Below are positions 7,281-13,576 of a stretch of 18,961 nucleotides of DNA, in pieces (the stretch's first letter is position 1; each line of letters opens with the position of its first letter). The DNA is from an uncultured Eubacteriales bacterium (GTDB lineage: Bacteria > Bacillota > Clostridia > Oscillospirales > Acutalibacteraceae). A program made the position numbers and the translations under genes. The notes under the pieces were generated by a model. That model saw nothing but the letters and a program-made list of their open reading frames with translations, made no database searches and was not told where the DNA came from. The stretch is from assembly GCA_900321515.1 (NCBI GenBank), contig ONWI01000194.1:1-18961 (forward strand), written 5' to 3'.

Positions 7281-7323
7281 TAAAAATCCCTCTTTGAACG
7301 TATAATTTGCACAAAGAGGGATT
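7281..7323 (-). terminator. Intrinsic terminator after the lipoprotein gene
   Basis: Read on the minus strand, AATCCCTCTTTG pairs with CAAAGAGGGATT (arms 7312-7323 and 7285-7296) around a 15-base loop and is followed by a T run. It lies 42 bases after the lipoprotein stop and closes that operon immediately before the thrH promoter. Confidence 0.88.
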
Positions 7324-7364
7324 GAATTTTTTATTTGTTATTACAGTAAGAACTTACAGTTTTC

Positions 7365-8018
7365 TCATTCCTGAACAGGATCGTTGGCAAACCGGTATTC
7401 TGTAAAATCATATACCTCTTTTCCGTCGTCAGTCTTGTTATATACGCTTCCGTCCCTTAAGCTGACGAACGGCTTCCAGCTCAACTTTTCTCCCTCGCTG
7501 TCAGTTATCTCTATTTCGACTTCGCTGAAAAGGTCGCTGTAATTGCACTGAAGTACAAACGGGGCGCCGGTATGGCTCTTGTATAGAGGCTTCTCAGCCC
7601 TTGTAGACGTAAAGGTTTCCTCGTCCAATTCCAATAGATAGACCGCAACTTCCGCATTCTTGTCAGCCGGAATGATTAGGTAAATCTCGGTTCCCATCTG
7701 TGTGGAGACAATCTGACTGTCAGGTATTTTTTTCAGAAAGGGGAATTTTTCTTTTATTCCGCTCCGGTCAAATACTTTCTGATAATACTTGCTGTCCTTT
7801 TTCATGTCTTCCATTTCTTCAATCGAATATGTCACATAATAAACGCCGCACATACTTCCCTTGCTTTTTAATATCTCGCGCTGAGATACTTTCGGGTTCC
7901 AATTGCTTGCATTGCTATCGCTGGCTGAAACTCCGCTGCTTGATGAAGATTTACCGCATGAAACAAGAGTAATTATCATGGAAGCCGCAAGAATAAATGA
8001 GATGATTTTCGATTTCAT
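7365..8018 (-). CDS. Predicted lipoprotein of unknown function
   Basis: The 217-residue product starts with a lipoprotein signal: MKSK, a hydrophobic stretch ISFILAASMIITL, then the lipobox LVSC with C21 as the lipidated cysteine. A serine-rich linker (GKSSSSSGVSASDSNAS) follows, as in many Gram-positive surface lipoproteins. The mature part (about residues 40-217) is soluble, mixed charge and contains no motif I recognise. Alternating segments such as EIYLIIPADKNAEVAVYLLELD and SEVEIEITDSEGEKLSW suggest a beta-rich fold. GGGAG lies 12 bases before the ATG. It begins 24 bases after the repeat-containing membrane protein, with which it is surely co-transcribed, and a terminator follows. A joint role at the cell surface is likely but undefined. 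Confidence 0.82.
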   Translation of the reverse strand: MKSKIISFILAASMIITLVSCGKSSSSSGVSASDSNASNWNPKVSQREILKSKGSMCGVYYVTYSIEEMEDMKKDSKYYQKVFDRSGIKEKFPFLKKIPDSQIVSTQMGTEIYLIIPADKNAEVAVYLLELDEETFTSTRAEKPLYKSHTGAPFVLQCNYSDLFSEVEIEITDSEGEKLSWKPFVSLRDGSVYNKTDDGKEVYDFTEYRFANDPVQE

Positions 8019-8042
8019 AATTTCACATCTCCCTATTGTTTT

Positions 8043-9029
8043 TTATTCAAGATAAGGTAAAAGCTGTATACTGATAAAAACAAATGCTACGATTGATAAT
8101 ATGGAGAATATCAGAGAGACCCAAGCAGAAATGGATTTAGGGTAGTTCTTGATGGCTCCTATCGAAACTATTACCGGAATGATGAGCAAATACCATGGAA
8201 AATACCATTTTTCAATGAACCACGCTGCAAGAAAAAGTATTGCCCACATTGCAATCACAATGCCAATTGAAAGAAAAGCGGACTTTCGGGCAATCTTTTT
8301 GGCGACAGATTTGCTGTCGTCGGATATATATGCAGACGGTGCGTAATCAAAAGCAGCGGGCGAAGCAGTCTGTGCAGGTTGAGCCGGTACGGCAGTCTGA
8401 ACGGGTACGGATGCGGGCTGAACCGGTGCGGCAGTCTGAACGGGTGATGAAGCGGGCTGAGCCGGTGCGGCAGTCTGAACGGGTACGGATGCGGGTTGAA
8501 CCGGTGCGGCAGTCTGTACAGGATAAGCCGGCTGTGCAGGCATTGATCCATACTGGACAGGATTAGTTTGGGAAACAATCTTTTTTCCTTTCCTTAAGCC
8601 GATTACAAGAAGAAATATACCAAGTGCAAGGAATACACCAAAAAAGATATACACCGGAATAAACTCTGAAGAATTGACAAATTGGGTTCCCAAATCAGCA
8701 ACAAATACGAGTAGCTCCAAAAGACCAAAAATTACTGTAAGTATTATTCCGAAAACCATTGCGGCGATCTGACCGCCTGAACGTTTCCTTACCAGTATGG
8801 GCTGTGCAGTAGGTACATAATTATATGTTTGCGGTATTGCCTGAGCAGTTGGAACCGCCTGAGCAGCTGGAACTTCCTGAGTCGTGGGAACCGCCTGAGT
8901 CTGCGCTGCTTCGGCAACAGCGGACGGCTGAACGTCATCGAGCTTTGGCAATTCGACTTTTGGCAGTTCCTGAATCGTATCAATAGAGGGGACTTCGATT
9001 GAATCGGGCTGATGAGTGTTGTTTTCCAT
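8043..9029 (-). CDS. Membrane protein with proline/alanine/glutamine repeats
   Basis: This 328-residue protein is not recognised by function. Residues 1-80 are acidic then Pro/Ala/Gln-rich with short AQAVPT-type repeats. Hydrophobic segments lie at about 86-110 and 125-145. Residues 170-221 hold four 13-residue repeats of the type PVQTAAPVQPASV, encoded by 39-base units. Three more hydrophobic segments at about 253-271, 278-292 and 302-325 close the protein. The arrangement suggests disordered linkers between membrane bundles, similar to clostridial proteins with low-complexity N-termini, but I can assign no family. AAAGGAAG precedes the ATG by eight bases. It is first in a two-gene operon with the lipoprotein. 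Its promoter overlaps a Fur-box-like sequence, hinting at metal control. Confidence 0.8.
   Translation of the reverse strand: MENNTHQPDSIEVPSIDTIQELPKVELPKLDDVQPSAVAEAAQTQAVPTTQEVPAAQAVPTAQAIPQTYNYVPTAQPILVRKRSGGQIAAMVFGIILTVIFGLLELLVFVADLGTQFVNSSEFIPVYIFFGVFLALGIFLLVIGLRKGKKIVSQTNPVQYGSMPAQPAYPVQTAAPVQPASVPVQTAAPAQPASSPVQTAAPVQPASVPVQTAVPAQPAQTASPAAFDYAPSAYISDDSKSVAKKIARKSAFLSIGIVIAMWAILFLAAWFIEKWYFPWYLLIIPVIVSIGAIKNYPKSISAWVSLIFSILSIVAFVFISIQLLPYLE
8384..8536 (-). repeat. Four 39-base tandem repeats inside the membrane protein gene
   Basis: Units of 39 bases, seen on the plus strand as variations of GCGGCAGTCTGAACGGGT followed by a GCGGGCTGAACCGGT-like half, encode residues 170-221. Copies differ by a few bases and alternate between two versions. 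The repeats keep the reading frame, so copy-number change would lengthen or shorten the linker without breaking the protein. Confidence 0.8.
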
Positions 9030-9065
9030 TACATAAACTTCCTTTCAGATAAAAATGATTATTTT

Positions 9066-9085
9066 AAATAATCATTATCATTATA
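9066..9085 (-). promoter_or_regulatory. Fur-box-like operator overlapping the -10 element
   Basis: Read on the minus strand from 9085 to 9067, TATAATGATAATGATTATT agrees with the E. coli Fur consensus at 16 of 19 positions. In the Bacillus 7-1-7 form it matches TGATAAT-N-ATTATCA at 12 of 14 positions. It covers the -10 element and probable transcription start, as expected for repression. PerR boxes are similar, so the family (Fur/PerR) is firmer than the member. AT-rich spacers can give chance matches. Confidence 0.45.
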
Positions 9086-9108
9086 ATTTTTAAAACCAAA
9101 AATGTCAA
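9080..9108 (-). promoter_or_regulatory. Perfect consensus sigma-A promoter for the membrane protein-lipoprotein operon
   Basis: On the minus strand TTGACA (9103-9108), a 17-base spacer and TATAAT (9080-9085) match the consensus fully. The -35 begins four bases after the stop of the metallophosphoesterase gene, and no terminator separates them, so read-through from the sigma-factor operon is possible. A perfect 10-base inverted repeat, AATGATTATT/AATAATCATT at 9054-9063 and 9067-9076, lies just downstream. Confidence 0.88.
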
Positions 9109-9111
9109 TAA

Positions 9112-10014
9112 TTATCCTGCGTGAAGCCTAACGACTACAATTTCAGGATTGTCATTCAGTCTAAATGAAGTACCGCTGTTCCCCACTCCCCTGCTGACTA
9201 TCATGGTCGTGTCGGAAACTGTGTACCTGCCGAATGTATATTTGGGAAATAAACCCTGATTCGGTGCAAAAACTCCACCGACAAACGGTATTCTGATAAG
9301 TCCTCCGTGGGCATGTCCTGAAAAAACCAGATCTATGCCGTGTGTGGCGTAGGTGCTTATGAGTTCCGGACGGTGTGAAAGCAGAATCGTGTACATCTCA
9401 CGGTCATATTCAAGACTTCCGAGCCAGCTGTCCGCGAGCTGTGCGTCATAATCGCCACCGAACTGATTCATAAGTCTCGGATCATTTATTCCCGCTATGA
9501 CAATCTCATCGTCGTCAAGCCTCACGGTGACGGCTGAATTATTCAGTTCGGTAACGCTTATCTTGTGCATCGCTTTGGACAAGCTGTAGTATTCGCCGGT
9601 CCGGGCTTCGTGATTACCTATCACATAATATATCGGCGCTATCTCGTTCAGGGCTTTTATAACCCTCATCGCGGCGAGAACGTCCGTCGAATATGAGTCG
9701 ATGGCATCGCCTGTCAAAAAGATAATGTCAGGCTTTGCTTCATCGACTTTGCTTATCAGCGAATCCGTCATCAGAGTGTTATTACTGTTGTGAAGATCCG
9801 ATATCTGGACAATCCGGAATCCGTCAAATCCTGGTGGTATTTTTTCCGATCTAATATCGTATTCCGATACTGTAACCACGGTATTTCCGTAGAAGGTAAA
9901 AACTGCCATAAATAGTGCAAACGTCAGTATCAGAATGACAATCTTTTTTTTGATCTTTTTGATCTTTTTTATTCTTTGTGAATCAACATTCTCTTTTTTA
10001 TTTTTCTTTATCAT
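9112..10014 (-). CDS. Membrane-anchored metallophosphoesterase (YkuE/YaeI-like)
   Basis: A 300-residue calcineurin-like phosphoesterase. All metal ligands are visible: SDLH with D73 and H75, TGDAID with D103, GNHE at 133-136, SHRPE with H214, and GHAHGG with H234 and H236. An N-terminal Lys-rich stretch followed by one hydrophobic segment (residues 25-44) should anchor the catalytic domain outside the membrane. The pattern fits the YkuE/YaeI group, some of which act on lipid or wall phosphoesters (UDP-diacylglucosamine hydrolase activity has been reported for YaeI-like enzymes); the substrate here is unknown. The gene begins 15 bases after the third sigma-factor stop and lacks an obvious ribosome binding site, so coupling to upstream translation is likely. 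No terminator follows. The KKIKKIKKK run is encoded by near-repeats, a slippage-prone stretch. Confidence 0.9.
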   Translation of the reverse strand: MIKKNKKENVDSQRIKKIKKIKKKIVILILTFALFMAVFTFYGNTVVTVSEYDIRSEKIPPGFDGFRIVQISDLHNSNNTLMTDSLISKVDEAKPDIIFLTGDAIDSYSTDVLAAMRVIKALNEIAPIYYVIGNHEARTGEYYSLSKAMHKISVTELNNSAVTVRLDDDEIVIAGINDPRLMNQFGGDYDAQLADSWLGSLEYDREMYTILLSHRPELISTYATHGIDLVFSGHAHGGLIRIPFVGGVFAPNQGLFPKYTFGRYTVSDTTMIVSRGVGNSGTSFRLNDNPEIVVVRLHAG

Positions 10015-10029
10015 CGTTATAACACAGAT

Positions 10030-11100
10030 TTACGGCAGGAAATCGCGAAGCTTCTTGCTTCGACTGGGATGTCTGAGCTTTCGCAGCGCTTTGGCTTCAA
10101 TTTGTCTGATACGTTCCCGGGTCACGTTGAATTCCGCTCCGACCTCCTCGAGCGTATGGTTGCGTCCGTCCTCAAGCCCGTATCGCAGCCTGAGAACTGC
10201 CATTTCTCGCGGAGTGAGCGTATATAGGGCGTTGTCCAGCTGCTCCTTGAGCATACTGAGGGATGCGGCGTCTTCAGGGTCTTCCTGAGTTTCGTCCTTG
10301 ATGAAATCTCCGATGTGGCTGTCCTCTTCCTCCCCTACGGGAGCCTCGAGCGATACAAGGTCCTGCGCGACACGCATGATCTCTATGACCTTTTCCTCCG
10401 GCATGGATGCATATTCTGCAACCTCCGCGGTAGTCGGATCCTTCCCGTTTTCATTCAGAAGATGGCTCTGAGCCTTCTTTACCCGGTTGATATTTTCGAC
10501 CATATGAACAGGTATCCTGATTGTCCTCGCCTGATCCGCTATGGCTCTCGATACGGACTGACGTATCCACCATGTGGCATAGGTGGAAAACTTAAAGCCT
10601 TTGGACGGGTCGAACTTGTCCACCGCTTTGATTAATCCGAGATTTCCCTCCTGTATCAGGTCAAGCAGCGGCATTCCCCGACCGAGATATCGCTTGGCTA
10701 TGCTTACCACCAGACGGAGATTGGCTTCGCTCAGGCGTTTTTTTGCGCTCTTGTCGCCTTCCGCTATGCGGCGCGAAATATCCTGCTCTTCCTCAGGCGT
10801 CAGCATTTTAATGTTTCCGATTTCTCTGAGGTACATTTTGACCGGGTCGTCTATAAAACTGCCGTCATAGGATTGTTCATTCTCATCTGACGACAACTCA
10901 TCAAATGACTCGTCCTCAACACTGTCCTCCAGAATTTCTATTCCGTTGGCTTCCAGCTTATCGTATAGCTTTTCCAGCTGTTCCGGACTGAAATTTATCT
11001 CGGACAGCGCGTCCAGTATTTCCTGATTGCTCAGATTTCCCTTTGCCTTTCCCTTTTCCACGAGCTTGCGCAGAATGCCTTTTTTATCCGTCGTATTCAT
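10030..11100 (-). CDS. rpoD: Primary-type RNA polymerase sigma factor, third tandem copy
   Basis: A 356-residue sigma-70 protein directing RNA polymerase to housekeeping-type promoters. Region 1.1 (about 6-60) is present; group 2 factors usually lack it. Region 1.2 starts at DDPVKMYLREIG, and region 2 holds ANLRLVVSIAKRY, DLIQEGNLGLIKAV and KGFKFSTYATWWIRQ. Region 3.2 (EEEDSHIGDF) and the region 4.2 helix-turn-helix with R328, E329 and R332 in VTRERIRQIE are intact. The end KALRKLRHPSRSKKLRDFL is the most canonical of the three copies. Odd point: QSVSR at 181-185 puts Ser184 where E. coli RpoD has Thr440, a residue implicated in reading the -10 element; the partner Gln is kept. AAGGAGG lies seven bases before the ATG. 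It is separated from copy 2 by 189 bases holding an inverted-repeat element and precedes the phosphoesterase by 15. Confidence 0.95.
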   Translation of the reverse strand: MNTTDKKGILRKLVEKGKAKGNLSNQEILDALSEINFSPEQLEKLYDKLEANGIEILEDSVEDESFDELSSDENEQSYDGSFIDDPVKMYLREIGNIKMLTPEEEQDISRRIAEGDKSAKKRLSEANLRLVVSIAKRYLGRGMPLLDLIQEGNLGLIKAVDKFDPSKGFKFSTYATWWIRQSVSRAIADQARTIRIPVHMVENINRVKKAQSHLLNENGKDPTTAEVAEYASMPEEKVIEIMRVAQDLVSLEAPVGEEEDSHIGDFIKDETQEDPEDAASLSMLKEQLDNALYTLTPREMAVLRLRYGLEDGRNHTLEEVGAEFNVTRERIRQIEAKALRKLRHPSRSKKLRDFLP

Positions 11101-11148
11101 CTGATTCCCTCCTTTTTTATGCGTTGGAGATACGCTGAAATCGGCTTA

Positions 11149-11247
11149 GGAACTGTGCAGAATGTAATCAGTCGTTTATTGCCAAAAAAATAAAGTGTCC
11201 TTCGGCATTCTGACGAGCTAAATGTATTCATTATTTCTGCACAGTTA
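11149..11247. repeat. Inverted-repeat element (MITE-like or leader hairpin) between sigma genes
   Basis: AACTGTGCAGAA (11151-11162) and TTCTGCACAGTT (11235-11246) form a perfect 12-base inverted repeat around a 72-base interior with weaker nested pairing (TCGT/ACGA, TGCC/GGCA). CTTA flanks both ends (11145-11148 and 11248-11251), like a target duplication. There is no open reading frame. On the minus strand it lies in the leader of the third sigma gene, so it could also fold in the RNA and set expression between copies. I see no good promoter in it. Confidence 0.6.
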
Positions 11248-11289
11248 CTTAATCAGCATATTCCCTATCAAGTCGGGCTGATGGCCGGC

Positions 11290-12348
11290 TTAATATGTAT
11301 ACCCGTTGAGCTTGCTCCTGCGTGTGAACTGTCTGAGTTTGCGCAGTGCCTTTGCCTCGATCTGCCTGATGCGTTCGCGGGTAACGTCGAAACGCAGTCC
11401 CACTTCTTCAAGTGTGTGACACCTGCCGTCCACCAGACCGTATCTCAGCCTGATTACTTCGGCCTCACGCTCACTGAGCGTTTCCAGCACCTCCGAGATG
11501 AGGTCATGCAGCATCATATTGCTGACCACGTCTTCCGGCGCCTTCTGCTCGTCATCTTTGATGAAGTCGCCGAGATGACTGTCCTCTTCTTCGCCTATCG
11601 GCGTCTCGAGCGAAACCGGCTCCTGTGAAATCCTGATTATCTCCCGAACTTTCGCTTCGTCCATATTAAGCAGTTCAGCAATGTCCTCCGGCCGAGGCTC
11701 CTTCTCGTTTTCCGCAAGAAGCTGCGCCTTGGCGCGCTTTACTTTATTTATATTTTCCACCATGTGCACAGGTATGCGTATGGTCCGCGACTGATCCGCA
11801 ATCGCACGGGTTATGGACTGTCTGATCCACCACGTCGCATAGGTGGAAAAACGGAATCCCTTGGTGGGATCAAATTTCTCAACCGCTTTGATCAGACCTA
11901 AATTGCCCTCCTGAATCAGATCAAGAAACGGCAGTCCGCGGTTCATGTATCTCTTGGCTATGCTGACCACAAGGCGCAGATTCGCGTCACTGAGACGCTT
12001 CTTGGCACTTTCGTCCCCCTCAGTTATTCTGCGCGCTATGTCCTTTTCCTCTTCGGGAGTGAGCATCTCGATGCTTCCTATTTCTCGCAGGTACATTTTT
12101 ACCGAATCGTCAACCAGAATCTCGTCGCTTCCCGTATCTGACGACATATCTTCTATCACATCTTCAAGCGAGTCCTCGACGATCTCTATCCCGTTTGCTT
12201 CAAGTTTGTCATAGAGCTTTTCCAACTGCTCGGGACTTATGCTTACGTCCGCCAGAGTATCCATTATTTCCCTGTTGCTCAGGCTTCCCTTTGACTTGCC
12301 GGATTCGACTATTTTGCGAAGTGTTTCCTTTTTTTCCGATGTGCTCAT
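11290..12348 (-). CDS. rpoD: Primary-type RNA polymerase sigma factor, second tandem copy
   Basis: A 352-residue sigma-70 factor with region 1.1 (about 6-58), region 1.2, region 2 (ANLRLVVSIAKRY, DLIQEGNLGLIKAV, KGFRFSTYATWWIRQ with Q177 and T180), region 3 and region 4.2 (VTRERIRQIE, R324 and R328). It is a mosaic: region 1.1 shares 39 of 54 positions with copy 3 and 27 of 54 with copy 1, whereas regions 3-4 (EPRPEDIAELL, SQEPVSLETPIGEEEDSHLG, HDLISEVLETL, GLVDGRCHTLEEVG) are nearly copy 1. Unlike RpoD, region 1.2 reads DDSVKMYL with Ser for Pro, and the C-terminal tail is RQFTRRSKLNGYTY rather than RHPSRS. I chose ATG at 12348, with GGGAGG eight bases before it, over the TTG at 12366; this also aligns with copy 3. 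It follows copy 1 by 42 bases without a terminator. Confidence 0.94.
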   Translation of the reverse strand: MSTSEKKETLRKIVESGKSKGSLSNREIMDTLADVSISPEQLEKLYDKLEANGIEIVEDSLEDVIEDMSSDTGSDEILVDDSVKMYLREIGSIEMLTPEEEKDIARRITEGDESAKKRLSDANLRLVVSIAKRYMNRGLPFLDLIQEGNLGLIKAVEKFDPTKGFRFSTYATWWIRQSITRAIADQSRTIRIPVHMVENINKVKRAKAQLLAENEKEPRPEDIAELLNMDEAKVREIIRISQEPVSLETPIGEEEDSHLGDFIKDDEQKAPEDVVSNMMLHDLISEVLETLSEREAEVIRLRYGLVDGRCHTLEEVGLRFDVTRERIRQIEAKALRKLRQFTRRSKLNGYTY

Positions 12349-12390
12349 TTTCATTCCCTCCCTCAAATATCCAAAAAGTGAGCAATGTTA

Positions 12391-13491
12391 TTATGTAAAG
12401 CCTTTGAGCTTACTGCTGCGTGTGACATGTCTCAGCTTGCGTATCGCTTTGACCTCAATCTGCCTGATGCGTTCGCGGGTGACGTCAAATTGCTTGCCGA
12501 CCTCCTCAAGTGTGTGGCATCTGCCGTCCACCAGACCGTATCTCAGGCGGATAACCTCCGCTTCGCGCTCTGTGAGAGTGTCGAGTACCTCCGAGATAAG
12601 ATCGTGCAGAATCATGTTTCCTACCGCGTCCTCGGGCGCCGCCTGCTCCTCGTCCTTGATGAAATCGCCCAGATGACTGTCCTCTTCCTCGCCTATCGGA
12701 GTTTCAAGTGAAACCGGCTCCTGAGATACACGGATAATCTCACGAACCTTTTCCACATCCATATCAAGCAGCTTGGCTATATCCTCGGGACGCGGCTCCT
12801 TTTCGTTTTCGGCTGTAAGCTGCGCCTTGGCGCGTTTGACCTTGTTTATTGTTTCCACCATGTGAACCGGTATGCGTATGGTCCTCGCCTGATCCGCAAT
12901 CGCCCGGGTGATTGCCTGACGTATCCACCATGTGGCGTATGTGGAAAATTTAAAGCCTTTGCTCGGGTTGAATTTTTCCACCGCCTTGATGAGTCCGAGA
13001 TTCCCTTCCTGTATCAGGTCGAGGAATTGCAGTCCGCGGTTCATGTACTTTTTGGCAATGCTCACCACCAGCCTGAGATTCGCTTCGCTGAGTCGCTGTT
13101 TCGCTTCCTTGTCGCCAGCCATTATCTTGACTGCAAGCTCCTTTTCCTCTTCGTTGCTGAGCAGCCTGATCTTGCCGATGTCCCTCAGATACGCCTTGAC
13201 GGGGTCCTCAACATAAACGCCCATTGCTTCGGGATCGTTATAGTAATCGTTGATTCGGTCGCCGTCCTCGTTTTCGACGATTTCAAGCGACTCAATTGAC
13301 AGATTTTCGTCATCGTCTTCGATGATTTCAATCTCCATGCTCTCCAGCCTTATGTAAAAGCTCTCGATCACTTCGGGATTTACATCAACGTCCGCCAACG
13401 CGTCCATTATTTCCTGATGTGAAATGCTGCCTTTTGCTTTAGCCTTTTCGGCAAGTTCTTTAAGAATTGACTTTGCGTTTGTTGCTGCCAT
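12391..13491 (-). CDS. rpoD: Primary-type RNA polymerase sigma factor, first tandem copy (next to dnaG)
   Basis: A 366-residue sigma-70 factor in the position where rpoD/sigA normally follows dnaG. Region 1.1 (about 6-58) leads into a long acidic spacer (DDDENLSIESLEIVENEDGD), longer than in the other copies. Region 1.2 starts at EDPVKAYLRDIG. Region 2 contains ANLRLVVSIAKKY, DLIQEGNLGLIKAV and KGFKFSTYATWWIRQAIT, with the -10-reading Q192 and T195 intact. Region 3.2 is EEEDSHLGDF, and region 4.2 is VTRERIRQIE with R339, E340 and R343. The tail RHVTRSSKLKGF departs from the usual RHPSRS. The ATG at 13491 has GAAAGG twelve bases before it; an in-frame TTG at 13503 abuts that site and is too close. 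It begins 85 bases after dnaG. Position and intact -10 residues make it a fair candidate for the housekeeping factor, but copy 3 competes. Confidence 0.95.
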   Translation of the reverse strand: MAATNAKSILKELAEKAKAKGSISHQEIMDALADVDVNPEVIESFYIRLESMEIEIIEDDDENLSIESLEIVENEDGDRINDYYNDPEAMGVYVEDPVKAYLRDIGKIRLLSNEEEKELAVKIMAGDKEAKQRLSEANLRLVVSIAKKYMNRGLQFLDLIQEGNLGLIKAVEKFNPSKGFKFSTYATWWIRQAITRAIADQARTIRIPVHMVETINKVKRAKAQLTAENEKEPRPEDIAKLLDMDVEKVREIIRVSQEPVSLETPIGEEEDSHLGDFIKDEEQAAPEDAVGNMILHDLISEVLDTLTEREAEVIRLRYGLVDGRCHTLEEVGKQFDVTRERIRQIEVKAIRKLRHVTRSSKLKGFT

Positions 13492-13576
13492 GTGTTTAAT
13501 CAACCTTTCGTTGCTGTGGGTGTATGCTTATTATATGTTAACGGGAAGCCCCGGAGGATTCCCGATAATAGCCTGA

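Noticed and set aside
8384..8536. Regular 39-base repeats resembling a CRISPR array
   Set aside because: Units are contiguous without unique spacers, keep the reading frame and encode a Pro/Ala/Gln linker.
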